From: Hybos culiciformis
Lineage: Eukaryota; Arthropoda; Insecta; Diptera; Hybotidae
Direction of reading: 5' to 3'
Length of the DNA stretch: 64,000 bases
NCBI GenBank assembly: GCA_964007475.1
Contig: OZ023274.1
Location: 22,526,043 to 22,590,042, forward strand
In this document: in pieces, positions 47,403-59,988 of the stretch
Numbering within the stretch: position 1 is the first letter of the stretch
Layout: each line of letters opens with the position of its first letter
Notes under the pieces: generated by a model
Database searches by the model: none
The model's input: only the letters and a program-made list of their open reading frames with translations
Told to the model about the DNA's origin: nothing
Position numbers and translations under genes: made by a program

Positions 47403-49611
47403 TTATGAATCTCTATCTCAACATATGAATTCCTTAATAAAATAAGTATTAAGTACAAAAAAAATTAAAATATTTTTAATTTTCAGTCATTAGCACTTTA
47501 TTATTGAATTCTAATAATTCTGTTTAAATGACAGTCTCTCTACACGACACTTAGTATTATGGAATTTAGAAAATTTGGCAATTGGATATTTAATTAATAA
47601 TTACTTATCTATACAAATTAAATATACATTTATTTTAGCAAAATTATGTTTATTATTTATGTTTATTTAATGCACAAAACTAATAATTTATTTCAAAATT
47701 ATCTCATATTAAAATTAATTCCGATCGATTGATTGGAAATTACATATTTAGTAAAATTAAATAATTATTGAGAAATTTAATTGAATTGTTTGAATCTTAT
47801 ATTTATCTACATATCTAATATTTATCTAAAAATAATAAATTATTATTGTGTTTTTTAACATAACAATAATAATATGTATAAGTAAGTATTCATCATTTAA
47901 TTAAATTCTTTTAACTTATGGCGGGTTTATCTTATTATCATTATTTATTTTTATAAAACACATTAATCAAATTAATAAAGAAAAAGGGAATATAACTATC
48001 ATTAATAAAATTATTAATGTAAATTTTTTTTTAACATAAATGCAAATTTGATAAATAGTTGCTTTAACTTCAGCCGTTCTGACTAATTCATTAAATAATA
48101 ATTCAGGACAATTTTACAAAACATTAAAGTTAAAATTTAATAAAAAATTTCGGGTCGTAAATTGAAACCAAAATGATAATTCGAAGAAAACTTGGTTTAA
48201 TAACTTGAGATTTTAATTCTTAAAATGTATTCAAAAGGTACCGGTAGTATTTGCACCATATAGTTTTTAATAAGATCTTAGAAATTTAATTATGTAATTC
48301 TTCTAAAATAATAATGATCTGATTTTTGTGCGCTTCGTTTCACATCAAAAAGGTTTTGATTTACCTCGAGGTAAAATAAAAGAAAGCAGTAAAATTTGTA
48401 TAATTAAAAAAAAAAAAATAATTAAACAATATAAAGTGTAACATAAAAATATTTTATTTTTCTGAAACTTAAAATGGTTGTGCGGAAAATTATTATTCTC
48501 AAAAAAAAGTAAGAACAGAATTTCCTGGATTTAATTTACACATTTGTGTGGGAAATTAGACTTCAGAGCACAATACAAAAACTTATTAGTCCCTTTTTGT
48601 TGTACAATCAACAACTTAAAACTAACGTCATTAGGTTCAAAAAGAAATATAATTTAATGTTCAATGAGTTTAAGGTTTAAAAATTATAGTTATTGAACAT
48701 TGGTTAAAAATTGTATAAAAATATAATTAAGTTATTATGTTTTTAATATACAAGTATTTTATCACACAAGAAAAATAATTTATTTTGCGATATTTTATGT
48801 ACTTATGTATTGAGAATTGTGGAAATTAGTTATTTAAAATATAATATAAAATATACATACTTCTACTTAAATGACCATATTGAATTTTTTTTTTTCAATA
48901 TTTGGTTGTTGGTTAAAAACTACTGGTGGGTGCTATTGTGAGAAAATTTAATTAAAATTTTTATTTTTTATCCAACATTGAAAATATATTCCAATCTTTA
49001 TAATTTTCCTCTGGAAACTCTTTTTCAATCGATATTTTTTGAAGCTTCAGGGTTTTCTTTATTCTTTATACTTATATTAACATACACAGGTATCAATCAT
49101 ATGCAAATCATATGCAGAAAATTATGTAATGGAAACAATTATGTAAGGGATACATAACTTATAAAACAAAAACCTTAAAAAGTTCTTAGTTCTTATTAAT
49201 ATTTAGGCTATAAACGAGGCTATAAACCTACTAGGACACACTAAGCTTAATAGTCCGAACCACGAAAGAACATATTTATATGATTTATATTTATATAATT
49301 TCTTCTCTAAACTAAATTTTTTTTGGACTTAGCATTACTCATTGACTTCGAATAAACTACGCCGAAAGAAATATATTTAAAATTGTTGTACTTATCAAAC
49401 GATAATGGGATACTTCAAATATGCTACCAAAAATAGACGGTTTAACTTAACCACTCTGCCATTTAATAAACTTATATAATTGAAACTCTAGTATGTTAAA
49501 AAAAAAATAATTAACTCAATATATGTATATCGAGAAAATACTTACCATAGCAATCAAAATTTTCAACTAAACAAAAAATTCTAATTAAAAACCTGCTATA
49601 ATTATATTTTA
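47403..49611. other. Noncoding AT-rich stretch
   Basis: No gene was seen. An isolated A-box-like word (complement of 49451-49461) lacks a proper B box and is not called. Confidence 0.45.
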
Positions 49612-51357
49612 TTTTTTATTTATTTTATTTATTTATTTCAAATAGTTCATACAATCAGGCTATTGCCCATATAAGATTGCTAAGTAGAAAATTGTTTCAT
49701 ATTGGCTTAAAACTAATTTCAAATTATCAATGAACATATCTTAAAATATTTCAAGAAAAAAAAAAAAAAAGAAAATAATAATAATAATATATACATAAAA
49801 TACATAACTTTACCTTACTTTACTTTACATTATTGTAATTTACCTTAATATAATAAAAATAAAAAAAATAAAAAAAAAACTAACTAGCTAAGAAAAACGG
49901 CGATGGCAATATATTATACGGCATCAAGCGGAAAAGACGAGACGATGTGGAACTCCCTGGGAAACAGCAGCTAAAACAGAAAAATATTAAGCAAAAAAGA
50001 ATCAAATAATCGAATTATCGAGTGACAACACTAGTCCTTTAGTAAATCATATATAAATATTCTAAATCTATTTAAACTGACATTAAATCTTATATGTGTA
50101 ATGGGAATAAAATTATTCCACAAACTAGCAATTCTATTATGAACTGATTTTACTCCGACATCTGATCTGACTCTTGAAAAAATAATTTGACTAGTTCTTG
50201 ATGATGTAAAAATAAAGGAAGTTGCCAGAAAAACAGGTTTACTGACAGATTATTACTCTGTACATAAAAAGAAGCAAACGAGCAGAAATATAATTAATAA
50301 ACGACATACCCAAAAATCTTTTTACATATTCAGATACATGGTCAAACCTACGCAAATTAAATATAAAGCGAACGACCCAATTTAATGTACGTTGCAACTT
50401 CAGGATCAGATAGTTTGAACATCCACTATAGATTTCAATACAATAGTTAAAAATTGGCATAATTAAACTTCGAGCTAATATAATTTTAATAATTTGAGGT
50501 AAAAACACATTTACATTATAAAGTCTTCTGAGAGTGAGTGCAACATTACTTATAACTTTATTTATGTGGGTCTCCCAAGACAGCCTGTCATCGAATATAA
50601 CACCGAGATTCTTAGCTTTTTTAACGTAAGAAACATTTACACCATTCAGAGTCAAGGGTGTCAGATCTGCTAAACTAAAACCTCTGCGCAAGTTAAATAC
50701 CATGGCTTGAGATTTCCCAGGATTAAGGTTGAGACCATTTAGAGAGGACCAGTTTAGGATTTTTTGCAAGTCATGATTTACCTCAGTTACACATTGATCT
50801 ATGTCAAGAGCTGGTAATGAGTGGATCAATTGTGCATCATCAGCAAACACGTCAACTGAACTAAAAGAAACAACATTAGGCAAATCATTAACAAACAATG
50901 AGAACAATACAGAACCCAAGATTGATCCCTGCGGAACACCTCTAACAATAGCCATGAAATCAGATGACGAAGATCCGGAGAAAACGGACTGCTTTCTTCC
51001 AATCAAGTACGAATATAATAGATCACATGCAAATCGTGAGAAACCAAAAACTCGTTTAAGCTTGGCACAAAGCAAACTATGATCCACTGAGTCAAAAGCC
51101 TTCGAAAAATCCAACAATACCAACACCGATGTACGGCCCTGATCCGCATTTGATCTTAGTTTATCTGAAACATGAACCAAGGTACCAGTAGTACTGTGGT
51201 TTTTGCGAAACCCAGACTGATGAATAAACATCAGATTCTTAGATTCTATATACGAAGTTATTTGTTGTTTCATTAAAAATTCGAACACCTTTGACAGGGC
51301 AGGCAAGATACTGATGGGACGATAATCGGTGCCAGACGAGTCTTTGGGAAGTTTAGT
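49612..51357 (-). mobile_element. 5'-truncated non-LTR retrotransposon (LINE)
   Basis: On the minus strand it contains the RT-to-C-terminus part of the polyprotein (51354-50239), a 3' UTR of about 600 bp and an A-rich TAAA-repeat tail (plus-strand T-rich 49612-49640). The 5' end stops abruptly within the RT near 51357, the usual result of incomplete reverse transcription. Target duplications were not resolved. The motif style fits the Jockey/CR1-like group; exact clade is not assigned. Confidence 0.9.
50239..51354 (-). pseudogene. LINE reverse transcriptase, N-terminally truncated but open
   Basis: The frame is open for about 370 codons from the truncation point. It begins KDSSGTDYRPISILPALSKVFEF, so the start codons for the endonuclease and early RT are missing. 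RT blocks follow in order: HQSGFRKNHST, VLVLLDFSKAFDSVDHSLL, RGVPQGSILGSVLF, VDVFADDAQL (catalytic FADD at 50836-50847), the LNLNPGKSQAMVF thumb region, and a C-terminal part (FNYCIEIYSG, LQRTLNWVVRFIFN). All RT aspartates are kept and there is no stop or frameshift, so insertion is fairly young. There is no initiation codon of its own, so it is a dead fragment. The 93-codon plus-strand frame over it is a shadow. Confidence 0.9.
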
Positions 51358-51565
51358 TTATAAATTTTTAGTTTATAAATGTTTGAAATTGAATTTTAAA
51401 TATGAAAAAATACAACTAACTATGTTAAGGAAAATATAGCGTAAAATCAATTGACAAACTGTTTGAATTGACGCAATAATTTTCATCAAAAAAGTGTTTT
51501 AAAAATAATTTTCTTTTATCTTGTGGTTTTTATTCTTATAAGTAACTATTAATGTTATGAATGTA

Positions 51566-52800
51566 GGGTCGATGCACCACTTATTGTTAGTATAAGGAAT
51601 TTTCAGTGTTCTAAATTTTTTTAAAATCAAACTGTTACTGTTGCACAAAACGTTATTTGATAAAAATAAAGGTTTTTTAATATTAAATAAATTGTCATTT
51701 TCGGATTCGCATTTTCATTGTAAAAATTTGTGAAAACTCTTTATTTTCTCAATTTATCAATTTTTCACCACTTTTTGTTAGTATGTTCCTCTTATTGTTA
51801 ATAAAATAAAGGTACTACTTATTGTTAAAAATTTTTTTATAACTATAAATCATTAAATTTCCAAATAAAGATAACAATAGTTTTGTTTAACTTAAATAAA
51901 AAATAATTTCTAAATGAAATTAATTTTTAAATTTAAATGAAATAAATCAAAAATGATTTTATTCAGTCTTTAATAAATAAAAGAAAACTTAAGCTAATGA
52001 AAAGTCAAAATTTATTTAAATAGTGATTGTAATTCAGTATCATTATGTCAGCTGCTTTTATTTTAATAAATAAAAATAATTCAAATTTGATAGTTAGTTC
52101 CAGTTGCATTAAAACCTTCGAAATTTGATAATAAATCGGCCTCAATAACTTTAAGTTTTTTCTATCTATGTATTTTCTTAGTTTTAATAATTTTTGGTTT
52201 TTTGTCGGTTCTGGTTTTTTCCATGTTTTTGTTGTTTTTGTCTTTTTTCACTTGCTTTTCTAGCTTTTCTACATCATTTCCGAAAATTGAATAAAATCCT
52301 TTTATATATATAAAATGGTGGTGTAAGGTACATGAAATTTTTACTAGCTGATATTTGGACAAACCGTTTTTTACTGCCTCTATTGCTTTCTCTAACGATA
52401 ATTTATCGTATTGACACCGTTTAATTTTTTCTTTTGATGGTTGTTTTCGTCGTATCGATGCCATTTTCCCAGAAAAAAACATTTAAAAAAATTAAAAACT
52501 TTCACTAACAATAAGTGGTAATTTAAGCAACAAATTGTTCCCACTTATTGTTACAATCCGAAATACGAGTGAGAACATAGTTTTCGTCGAGGTTTTCGTT
52601 AATTAACAGATATGCCAAATTTCTCGTTACAAAATTATTATTGTTGATTCATTATACATTGAAAATTAACTGCCGATTAGGTAGGTACTTACTTTTCATA
52701 GCCCAAACGTTAAAGTTTGTGAATAGAAACTCTTAAAAAAAACCTTTCTTTAAAAAACTAACAATAAATGGTGTACTAACAATAAGTGGTACATCGACCC
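51566..52800 (-). mobile_element. pogo-type (Tc1/mariner superfamily) deletion derivative (1235 bp)
   Basis: Ends GGGTCGATGCACCACTTATT and (right, complemented) GGGTCGATGTACCACTTATT match at 19 of 20 positions and are flanked by TA (51564-51565 and 52801-52802). The motif ACTTATTGTTA occurs at both ends and again internally (about 51811, 51834, 52505, 52549), presumably binding sites. It encodes a shortened pogo-like protein (52162-52482). Confidence 0.85.
52162..52482 (-). pseudogene. Internally deleted pogo-like transposase (HTH_psq start fused to lysine-rich tail)
   Basis: The ATG at 52482 starts a 106-residue frame. Residues about 22-45 (RCQYDKLSLEKAIEAVKNGLSKYQ) fit the first helices of the psq-type helix-turn-helix with which pogo transposases bind DNA. 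The expected rest of the motif (a YG-V-STL-type helix) is absent. The frame passes through unrelated sequence (LHHHFIYIKGFYS) into a lysine-rich tail (VEKLEKQVKKDKNNKN) of the kind found at the C-termini of these enzymes. The CENP-B-like second HTH and the whole DDE domain are missing. It lies between matching TIRs, so it is the leftover of an internal deletion; catalytic activity is impossible. Confidence 0.72.
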
Positions 52801-52802
52801 TA

Positions 52803-55749
52803 TGTAAGTAAAAATAAAATTTCATAGAACAAAAAAATGATGTTGTACATATATTCACTTGTATTCTCATTCGTATAAGATTTTGTGTATTTCATATGAA
52901 CAAGTAATTAGCAATTCATTACTAAACGATCACACGAGTTTTATTCTAGTTAGCATATTTAGTGTTAAGGTAGGTTTTTATTTTATATTTTATTTTACTT
53001 TTTAGTTTTTTTTGTGTAGATTATGTGATAAAAAGGAATAAAGCTTTATATAAGTGATGTCGAAGTTGAGTTGTTTGGGCATGCGGAGGTCATTACTGTC
53101 GGCATCGTCTCAAAATCCAATTCAATTCTTGAAGGTATTTGATTTTTAGATAATTTCGACTGACAGTTCACAATTAGTTCAAATACAACATTGTTTATCA
53201 AGTTTTTATAATCCAAAATAGCATTAAAAAAAACACTGGTATTATAATTACATGTACGGTATAAGTAATTTCAAAAATATTTTTATTAAGTTTCTTCACC
53301 TGAATTCTAGAGTTGCCAAAAACTACTTCCATTTTCCTGTTTTACTCTTCAGCGTAGAATTTTCCCTTACGTTAAATAAATACCAATTTGAATTTTATTT
53401 AACTAACTGCGGTTAGTTACAAAAGAAATATTTAAAACGTTATAAGAATGAATTGAAAAGATTTTTGGTTGAGGTACTTTAGATTTAAAAAGAAAAAAAG
53501 TATAGAACGTGACATCATCCAATTATTTTAGATTTAGATGTGCGTGAGGTGATTTTGTCATTGATTTTGACCTGAACGATCATCATCTCCAGATTGTTTA
53601 TATGTTGAAACTATTAGAATTATAATTATAATATAGTTAAACTTTTTTATGAATACCATCCAATGCAAAAATTTTACGAAAATCATATCCTATTCCATTT
53701 TGATAAAATTCAGTAAATATGGTCGAATAGAAAAGAGATTGGAGTTTTTGTAAGATTTTTACATAATTGATTATAATCCCTCAAGATAAATTTCCCTGTT
53801 AGCTTACTAAATTAGTTTAGTTTTCTCGAGTTTTATATTCTGACAGCCATAGATTCAAAGTTGTTATAATAGGACACTTATAGTGGCTGTAGCAAATTAC
53901 TGAGACACTAACTTTAAAACGTATGCAACAATACAGTAGACACTAAGTTCAAAATATGTGTATCATTCATAGTAATTAAGTAAATTTGTTTTTTTAATCT
54001 AATTATTATTATTAAGCGTATACATTATGTATTTTATAAAAATAAATATCGTATTTTATGTTGTACAATACACATAATATAATTCTCTTATTGAATTCAA
54101 TGTGTGTATGAGAAATTTCTGGTTATTACCAATTAATGAAGCTAAAAACTCCATGATTTTCACACATTATTTTTTAAATAATGTCAATTATGGTTCTGTC
54201 GCATACATATTAATTGAAATATTTTAATAAAAAATCTACATATTTTAAATTTTTTTTTAATCATTTTGGATTAATAAAAAAAATTTGTTTTAATTAATTT
54301 TTAATTTTAAATAGACATAACAAATTGAAATTTATAATTATTCAATTAATTTAAATTCAATTTTTGATATTATTATTTTTGGTTTTTTATGCCAACTTTT
54401 GGCTAATTTAAATGACATTAAGAAAAAGTTTCTTTACTAATATAGTTGAAAATGAATTTATGTTTATGTAAGGAGTCTAAGTAAGGGTTTTGAATTTTTT
54501 ATTTTTGAGTTTTTGAGTCATTCCACATAAGATATGAATTAGAGATTGTGGAGGATAAGCCAACTTATTTTATGTATTAGTGTACTTTCCTTATTGTCGA
54601 CATTTAATAATATATGACGTGCTTGTAATGTTAAAAAAAAATTTCATTCCAAAGCATAGAGAATTTTAGTAAAATTTTTCCATTAATAATTTCTTTTTTC
54701 CTTAATTTTTTCGCATTTAATATGGAAAAAAATATAGAAGAAAAAATAAACTATAACTATTACTACTTTGGTCGTTTAGGCCCTTAATAATGATTTTTTT
54801 TTCATACTAATTGATGTTAAAATATGCCAACCAAGCCCTTTTTTTCCACCGATATACTGTTTTCACCTTTAATACGTAAATTAAGGTGGTTCAAAATAAA
54901 AATTCTGGTATTTTTTAACTTTATTTAATAATGCGAGAGATTAAATTTATAAGTAAAAAAGTTAGGATTTTTTTTTTAATTTATTTGATAAAGAGAAAAA
55001 ATGTATTGTAGCAAATATTTGAAAGTCTAATCTTCAAACACTCATATATATTTTTGCTAAAAATAAATAAAATTGTTATAAACTAATTATGGCTAATATT
55101 CATATACAATTTCACCTCAAAAATTATTTTGTCAACAGAAGAGGAATAATTTATGCGCGAATCGGAATTAAAGTAAGAATCTGAGCTCGAAAACCTATCT
55201 ATGCATGTAGTTTCATGTAAAAGAAAGTTGCCAAAGGTTATGCAAATTAAAATGTTAAAAAATTTTGAATCATTCCTACTTTTCTAATGTATTCCTATTT
55301 ATTTATTTTTTTTATATAAATTTGTGTTTATTCTTGTAATTTCTGCGAAAAGAAAAGCGAATTTTCATTTTTCTTCTCTCTTTTTTTTTTTTTTAGTTAG
55401 ACAAATTTATTTTATTTTATTTTGTTTTTTTTTTTTTTTTCAATACGGATTTTAATATTTTTCTGCATTTACTTTAATAATATTTTCTTTAGGTTTCCCA
55501 GTTTTCCATTTTGATTAATTATACTTATTATGTGCAAATAAAAATTTTGATACTTATCTGTTTACTTTATTTATTTAACCTATGTTTTCTATAAATTTAT
55601 TTACATAATTTGAACTTTTGAAGTATGCATAATAGATAAATTAATATTAAAACAACTGTGTAAAATTGTTAGAAAAATATTTTGGGACCTCTTTCGACTT
55701 AATTACTTGCCAAATGCAAACAAGGCTTTAAAGTTGGTGATTCGTGTTA
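52803..55749. other. Noncoding AT-rich stretch
   Basis: No gene, paired repeat or tRNA was seen in about 3 kb. Confidence 0.45.
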
Positions 55750-56255
55750 CTTATAGTCAGAGCTGTAAATATTCAAATATTTTCAAATAAAAATAAAAAG
55801 TAATTATATTTTAAAAGTAATCATTAGTTTTTTCAAAAAGGAATTGAATTTGAAAAAGTAATGAATAAAAAGTAATTGAATTTTGAAAGGAATGAATAAT
55901 TTCTCTAAAAGGAATTGAATTTGAAAAAGGAATGAATAAAAAGTAATCGAATTTTGAAAGGAATGAATATTTTTTCTAAAAGGAATTGAATTTTAAAAAG
56001 GAATGAATTAAAAGAGGAATGATTTTTTTTTCAAAAAGGAATTTAATTTTAAAAAGGAATGAATAAAAAGTAATCGAATTTTAAAAGTAATGAATATTTA
56101 TTCATATAAAGTATAAAAAATTAACACTTATTAAAAAAAGCGTTGAAATCCGTTGAACGAATTGAACGAATTTTTTTTTATTAGTGTTCAGTTCGTCGGA
56201 TGAGTTTTTTTTTCTTCACCTAGATTTTTTCCTATACATATGGAGCAAATAAATC

Positions 56256-56770
56256 TTGTTATTACAAATTTTTTATCAAGTCACTTTCTTGTCTGCCTGT
56301 CCACGAAATTTTGTTATCAAATTTAAGACCATTTTCCGACAAGCTACAGCTCTAAACCTTAAATATAGCTCTGAACCCGATGAAAATGCAATATTCTACC
56401 ACTTTAATCATGATGTGAAAAGTTTCTTGTCTGTTTGTTTGCCCGCAAAATTTTGCATTCAAATTTTCACAACCAAAAGTTTGTTCGATTTCATCCAAAT
56501 TCAGTACATAAAAGAGGAAATAATTAAACACATAAATTTCGTAACAAAAAATATACTGGCCTCGTACCCAGCCAAGTTGTTCCGATTTCATTCAAATTTG
56601 GTATATTAAAAGAATACATAATTAAACACACACCTAGATCCCCTGGGAAACGACTTCAAAAACTCGACGGTTTCATTCAAATTTGTTTCATAAAAGAGGA
56701 AATGATTAAACACACAAATTTCTTAACAAAAAATAAATCAGTCATGTTCCGTAACTAAGCACGGGTTGAC
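56256..56770 (-). repeat. Second locus of the 26.9-28.4 kb interspersed repeat family
   Basis: ATTTCATTCAAATTTGGTA, AATTAAACACACAAATTTCT and TAACAAAAAATA are complements of words in the 26880-28420 units. At least three units are recognisable, ending near GTAACTAAGCACGGGT. It lies inside the hAT at 55758-58123. Confidence 0.65.
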
Positions 56771-56789
56771 GGCTAAAAAGAAGAAAATA

Positions 56790-57104
56790 AATACTAAATA
56801 AAAAAGTTTTAAAAACCACGTTTTTTAATTGACTAAAAAGAAGAAAATAAAAATTTTTCTCCTGCTCATTCAGAGGATTGTGGACAAACATACTTGAAAC
56901 TGATTACAACAGTCTATAACTAGGAACGTTGGGCGCATTTTTACGATAGTATCATCTCAAAAATATGCCCCACGTTTCTAGTTATAGACTGTTGTAATCT
57001 GTTTCAAGTATGTTTGTCCACAATCCTCTGAATGAGCCGGAGAAAATTTTTTATTCTTTTTAGTCAATTAAAAACGTGGTTTTTAAAACTTTTTTATTTA
57101 GTAT
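56790..57104. repeat. Long near-perfect palindrome (arms about 150 bp)
   Basis: Left arm 56790-56940 and right arm 56960-57104 are complements with few differences (CCTGCTC against CCGGCTC, AACTGATT against AACAGATT, GTTGGG against GTGGGG) around a loop of about 16 nt. Such arms extrude as a cruciform and look like a separate foldback inserted into the hAT. No clear duplication delimits it. Confidence 0.85.
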
Positions 57105-58131
57105 TTTTTATATGAATGGATCTAATTTTAATTGTGATGAATTATATACTGCTGTGCATATTAATAGCACCGCTAAATATTCAACATTCTTTTTCGTTAT
57201 TTATAATAAGTATGTATTAAATTGAATTTTGAGAACAAAAATATTTGTAAGAAAGTCTTTTGCCTTTTAATGTCTTGCCGTAGAAATTTTCGGGTAATGC
57301 AATTGTTTCGAAGTGTACTAAGTAATATCAAGGGACGCTATAAATTTTAAAAAAGTACAACTTTACACAAAAAATGTAAAAAAATAACAATATCAACGGA
57401 TGCTATAATTTTCCACAGCAGTTTTAGTTTCTAAGTTTATCGTTGCATTATAAACTGTATATTTAATATTAAAAGCTATTTAAGTCATTGTATTAAAGTT
57501 ATTTTTGAGAAGTAACAACAAGACGGCGATGTTTCTTTTGACATCCTGATCCAACAATCAAGGAGATTTTCCTTAAATTGAATACTCCATTAAAATTTAA
57601 AATTTTAAAAAAAATCCTATGTTAAAATCAGAATTTAATAATTGTATTATTTATATATTTTTATTACATTATTAAAAATAGGGAAAGAAATACATTTGTT
57701 TTAACATTTTTATTGCGTTTTTTTTTCAACTTAAATATTTTTTCAACTAATAAATATGGAAATTTGTATTTTTTTTGGAAAAATATGCTTTTAAAGAAAA
57801 ATATACGAAAAAATATGAATTACTTTTTATTCATTCCTTTCAAAATTCGATTACTTTTTATTCATTCCTTTTTAAAATTAAATTCCTTTTTGAAAAAAAA
57901 TTCATTCCTTTCAAAATTCGATTACTTTTTATTCATTCCTTTTTAAAATTCAACTCCTTTTAGAAAAACATATTCATTCCTTTCAAAATTCGATTACTTT
58001 TTATTCATTCCTTTTTCAAATTCAATTCCTTTTTGAAAAAAGTAATGATTACTTTTAAAATACAATTACTTTTTATTCATTAGTAGTATTCAATACAAAA
58101 GTATTTGAAATTTTACAGCTCTGCTTATAGT

Positions 58132-59252
58132 TGCTATATCACTATGCCAACAAGTATTTAAGTACTCCAAATTGCTGGAACAACTAAAAGTAAACTATTT
58201 CATTTTCAATATTTAAAACATATTTATTAAAACCGATTAAAACCCATTCAAGAACTAAGAACTATAAAACACATTAAAAACATTTATAACCAAATGCAAC
58301 ATTAATGTTATACAAAAGAATAACTAAGTATACGAAAGCATTATTTCACGTTTTTTAATAATGATTAAAAAAGAAAAGTTGATTTTAATAAATTTTTCAC
58401 AAGGATGATTTTTACTTAAATTGCTGTCAAACCAAATAACTCTTTGAGGATTATATCTACTGAAAACAATGTTGATAAGGATTTTTTTAGCTTAAATTGT
58501 ATTTTTCTTACTTTACTTACGTTGGTTTTATTTTGTAAATGTTTTGTTAATTGTATAGAAAGGTGTTTTACGAAATTTTATTTCCATTCTCTTGTAAGAA
58601 AAAGTGTATTTTTCAACAACGAAACATAATTTTCAATCCAAATGATATATAAATTTTCTTTCGAAAGAAATTATATTTTATTCAATTTGTGACATTTTTG
58701 AAAATTTGGGACAGTTGTAATATTCACTGGGCTTTAATCTTCTTTAATCTGAGAGATTTTTATTCAAAAAAAAATTATTCATAACATAAAAGTTTATATT
58801 TAAATTAAAATTTAGTATGTGTATTTATTTGATTGACAAGTCTCGAAATTAATAAAATAAAAATTGCGGTTTTTATATTTATGGAAGTGAGCATTTTTAT
58901 ATTTAAAATATGGAAAATTCCAAAAGTATATCAAAATTTTTTAATTATTTTAAAATGAGGTTTAAATTATCTGGAGACTATAGTGTTCACTCTACACAGA
59001 CTCACAATAATGTACACTGAATTTGTTTATAAGAAGTTTTACAAAACTATATTTAATTGAATTATTAAAATGGATCTGTGTGGTCCTTAAGAACATAAGT
59101 TGCGTATTGTCCTAATCAATTTTTACTTTTAGGTTAAAAATTATAAGTAAAAATTCGTTTAGTTTAGTTTTATATCGTGTATACGTGTACAGTTCACAAA
59201 CTGTCAAACTATGCTGAAAATAATAATTGTTCTTTTTTAATGTTCATGAGAT
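58132..59252. other. Noncoding AT-rich stretch
   Basis: No gene or paired repeat was seen. Confidence 0.45.
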
Positions 59253-59256
59253 TTAA

Positions 59257-59984
59257 GGGGTTATATCCACTTGTGATTTTCAAAAAATCGATTTTTTTTT
59301 TTTTTCATTTTTTGAATGTACATATATTCAAGAATATTCTCTGAAAATTTCAAATCGATCCGACAATTAGTTTCGGAGACATGAGCGTATTAGTAAGATC
59401 GTGTCCGAGCGTTCGAAAGTAGTTCCCGAAACTTTAAACGCGTTTATCTCAAAACCGTGTTTTCAGAGTCGGTGTACAAAATTTCTCCGAAACCGCTAAA
59501 CCGATCGGTTTGAAATTTTCACACGACTTACTCAGATATATTTTTCAGGTAATGATCGAAGGAATAAGGTTTTGGACAATAATTTCGATTTTTTAAGCCA
59601 CTTTCAAGTGAAAAATTTTCATGAAAAACTGAATTTTTTTTTTGAACGGCCGCCATTTTGTCAAAAATCAAAATTTTGACTAGACCTTCGATCATTACCT
59701 GTATTTATTTATCACAAAACTAAATATTTTTGGTTTTTGGTTTTCAGATAATTTGGACCAGAGATATCTTGTACACCGCCAAGCACTTTTTTTTGGAGGT
59801 CTCTCCGCAGATCATCTACAGGAGCTAGGGGATCCAATATTTTTTTAAATAAACCGCTGATTGTTAAAGTACATTAAATTCTGTTTAAGTACATTTTTTC
59901 CATTAATGTATAAAATAAAATGCCTCTTTGGAAAAAATTCACAAAAAAACGCGTTTTTTCTGCCTCGCAAGTGGATATAACCCC
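59257..59984. mobile_element. TTAA-flanked TIR element, piggyBac-like MITE (728 bp)
   Basis: Perfect 17-bp terminal repeats GGGGTTATATCCACTTG are flanked by TTAA (59253-59256 and 59985-59988), the target of piggyBac-type transposases. The interior is less AT-rich (ACCGATCGGTTTGAAATTTT, GAGCGTTCGAAAGTAG). It also contains its own inverted pair, CAGGTAATGATCGAAGG at about 59547 and the complement at about 59684. There is no transposase frame. Confidence 0.85.
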
Positions 59985-59988
59985 TTAA

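Larger units (their letters stand above)
55758..58123. mobile_element. hAT-type foldback element with long repetitive arms (2366 bp)
   Basis: Ends CAGAGCTGTAAATATTCAAA and (right, complemented) CAGAGCTGTAAAATTTCAAA match at 18 of 20 positions. The 8-bp duplication CTTATAGT is perfect (55750-55757 and 58124-58131). Each end continues as a roughly 300-bp array of AAAAGGAATTGAATTTTGAA / GGAATGAATAAAAAGTAAT units, in opposite orientation (55785-56105 and 57815-58085). The middle holds another interspersed repeat and a large palindrome. No transposase was seen; the 117-, 77- and 62-codon frames are repeat-derived. Confidence 0.88.

Noticed and set aside
49451..49461. Complement reads TGGCAGAGTGG, a good tRNA A box
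   Set aside because: At the expected distance the B box is only loosely matched and no stems form, so it is at most a decayed tRNA scrap.
56256..56609. 117-codon plus-strand frame and its 79-codon shadow
   Set aside because: Both lie in the interspersed repeat shared with 26.9-28.4 kb and have no protein-like features.
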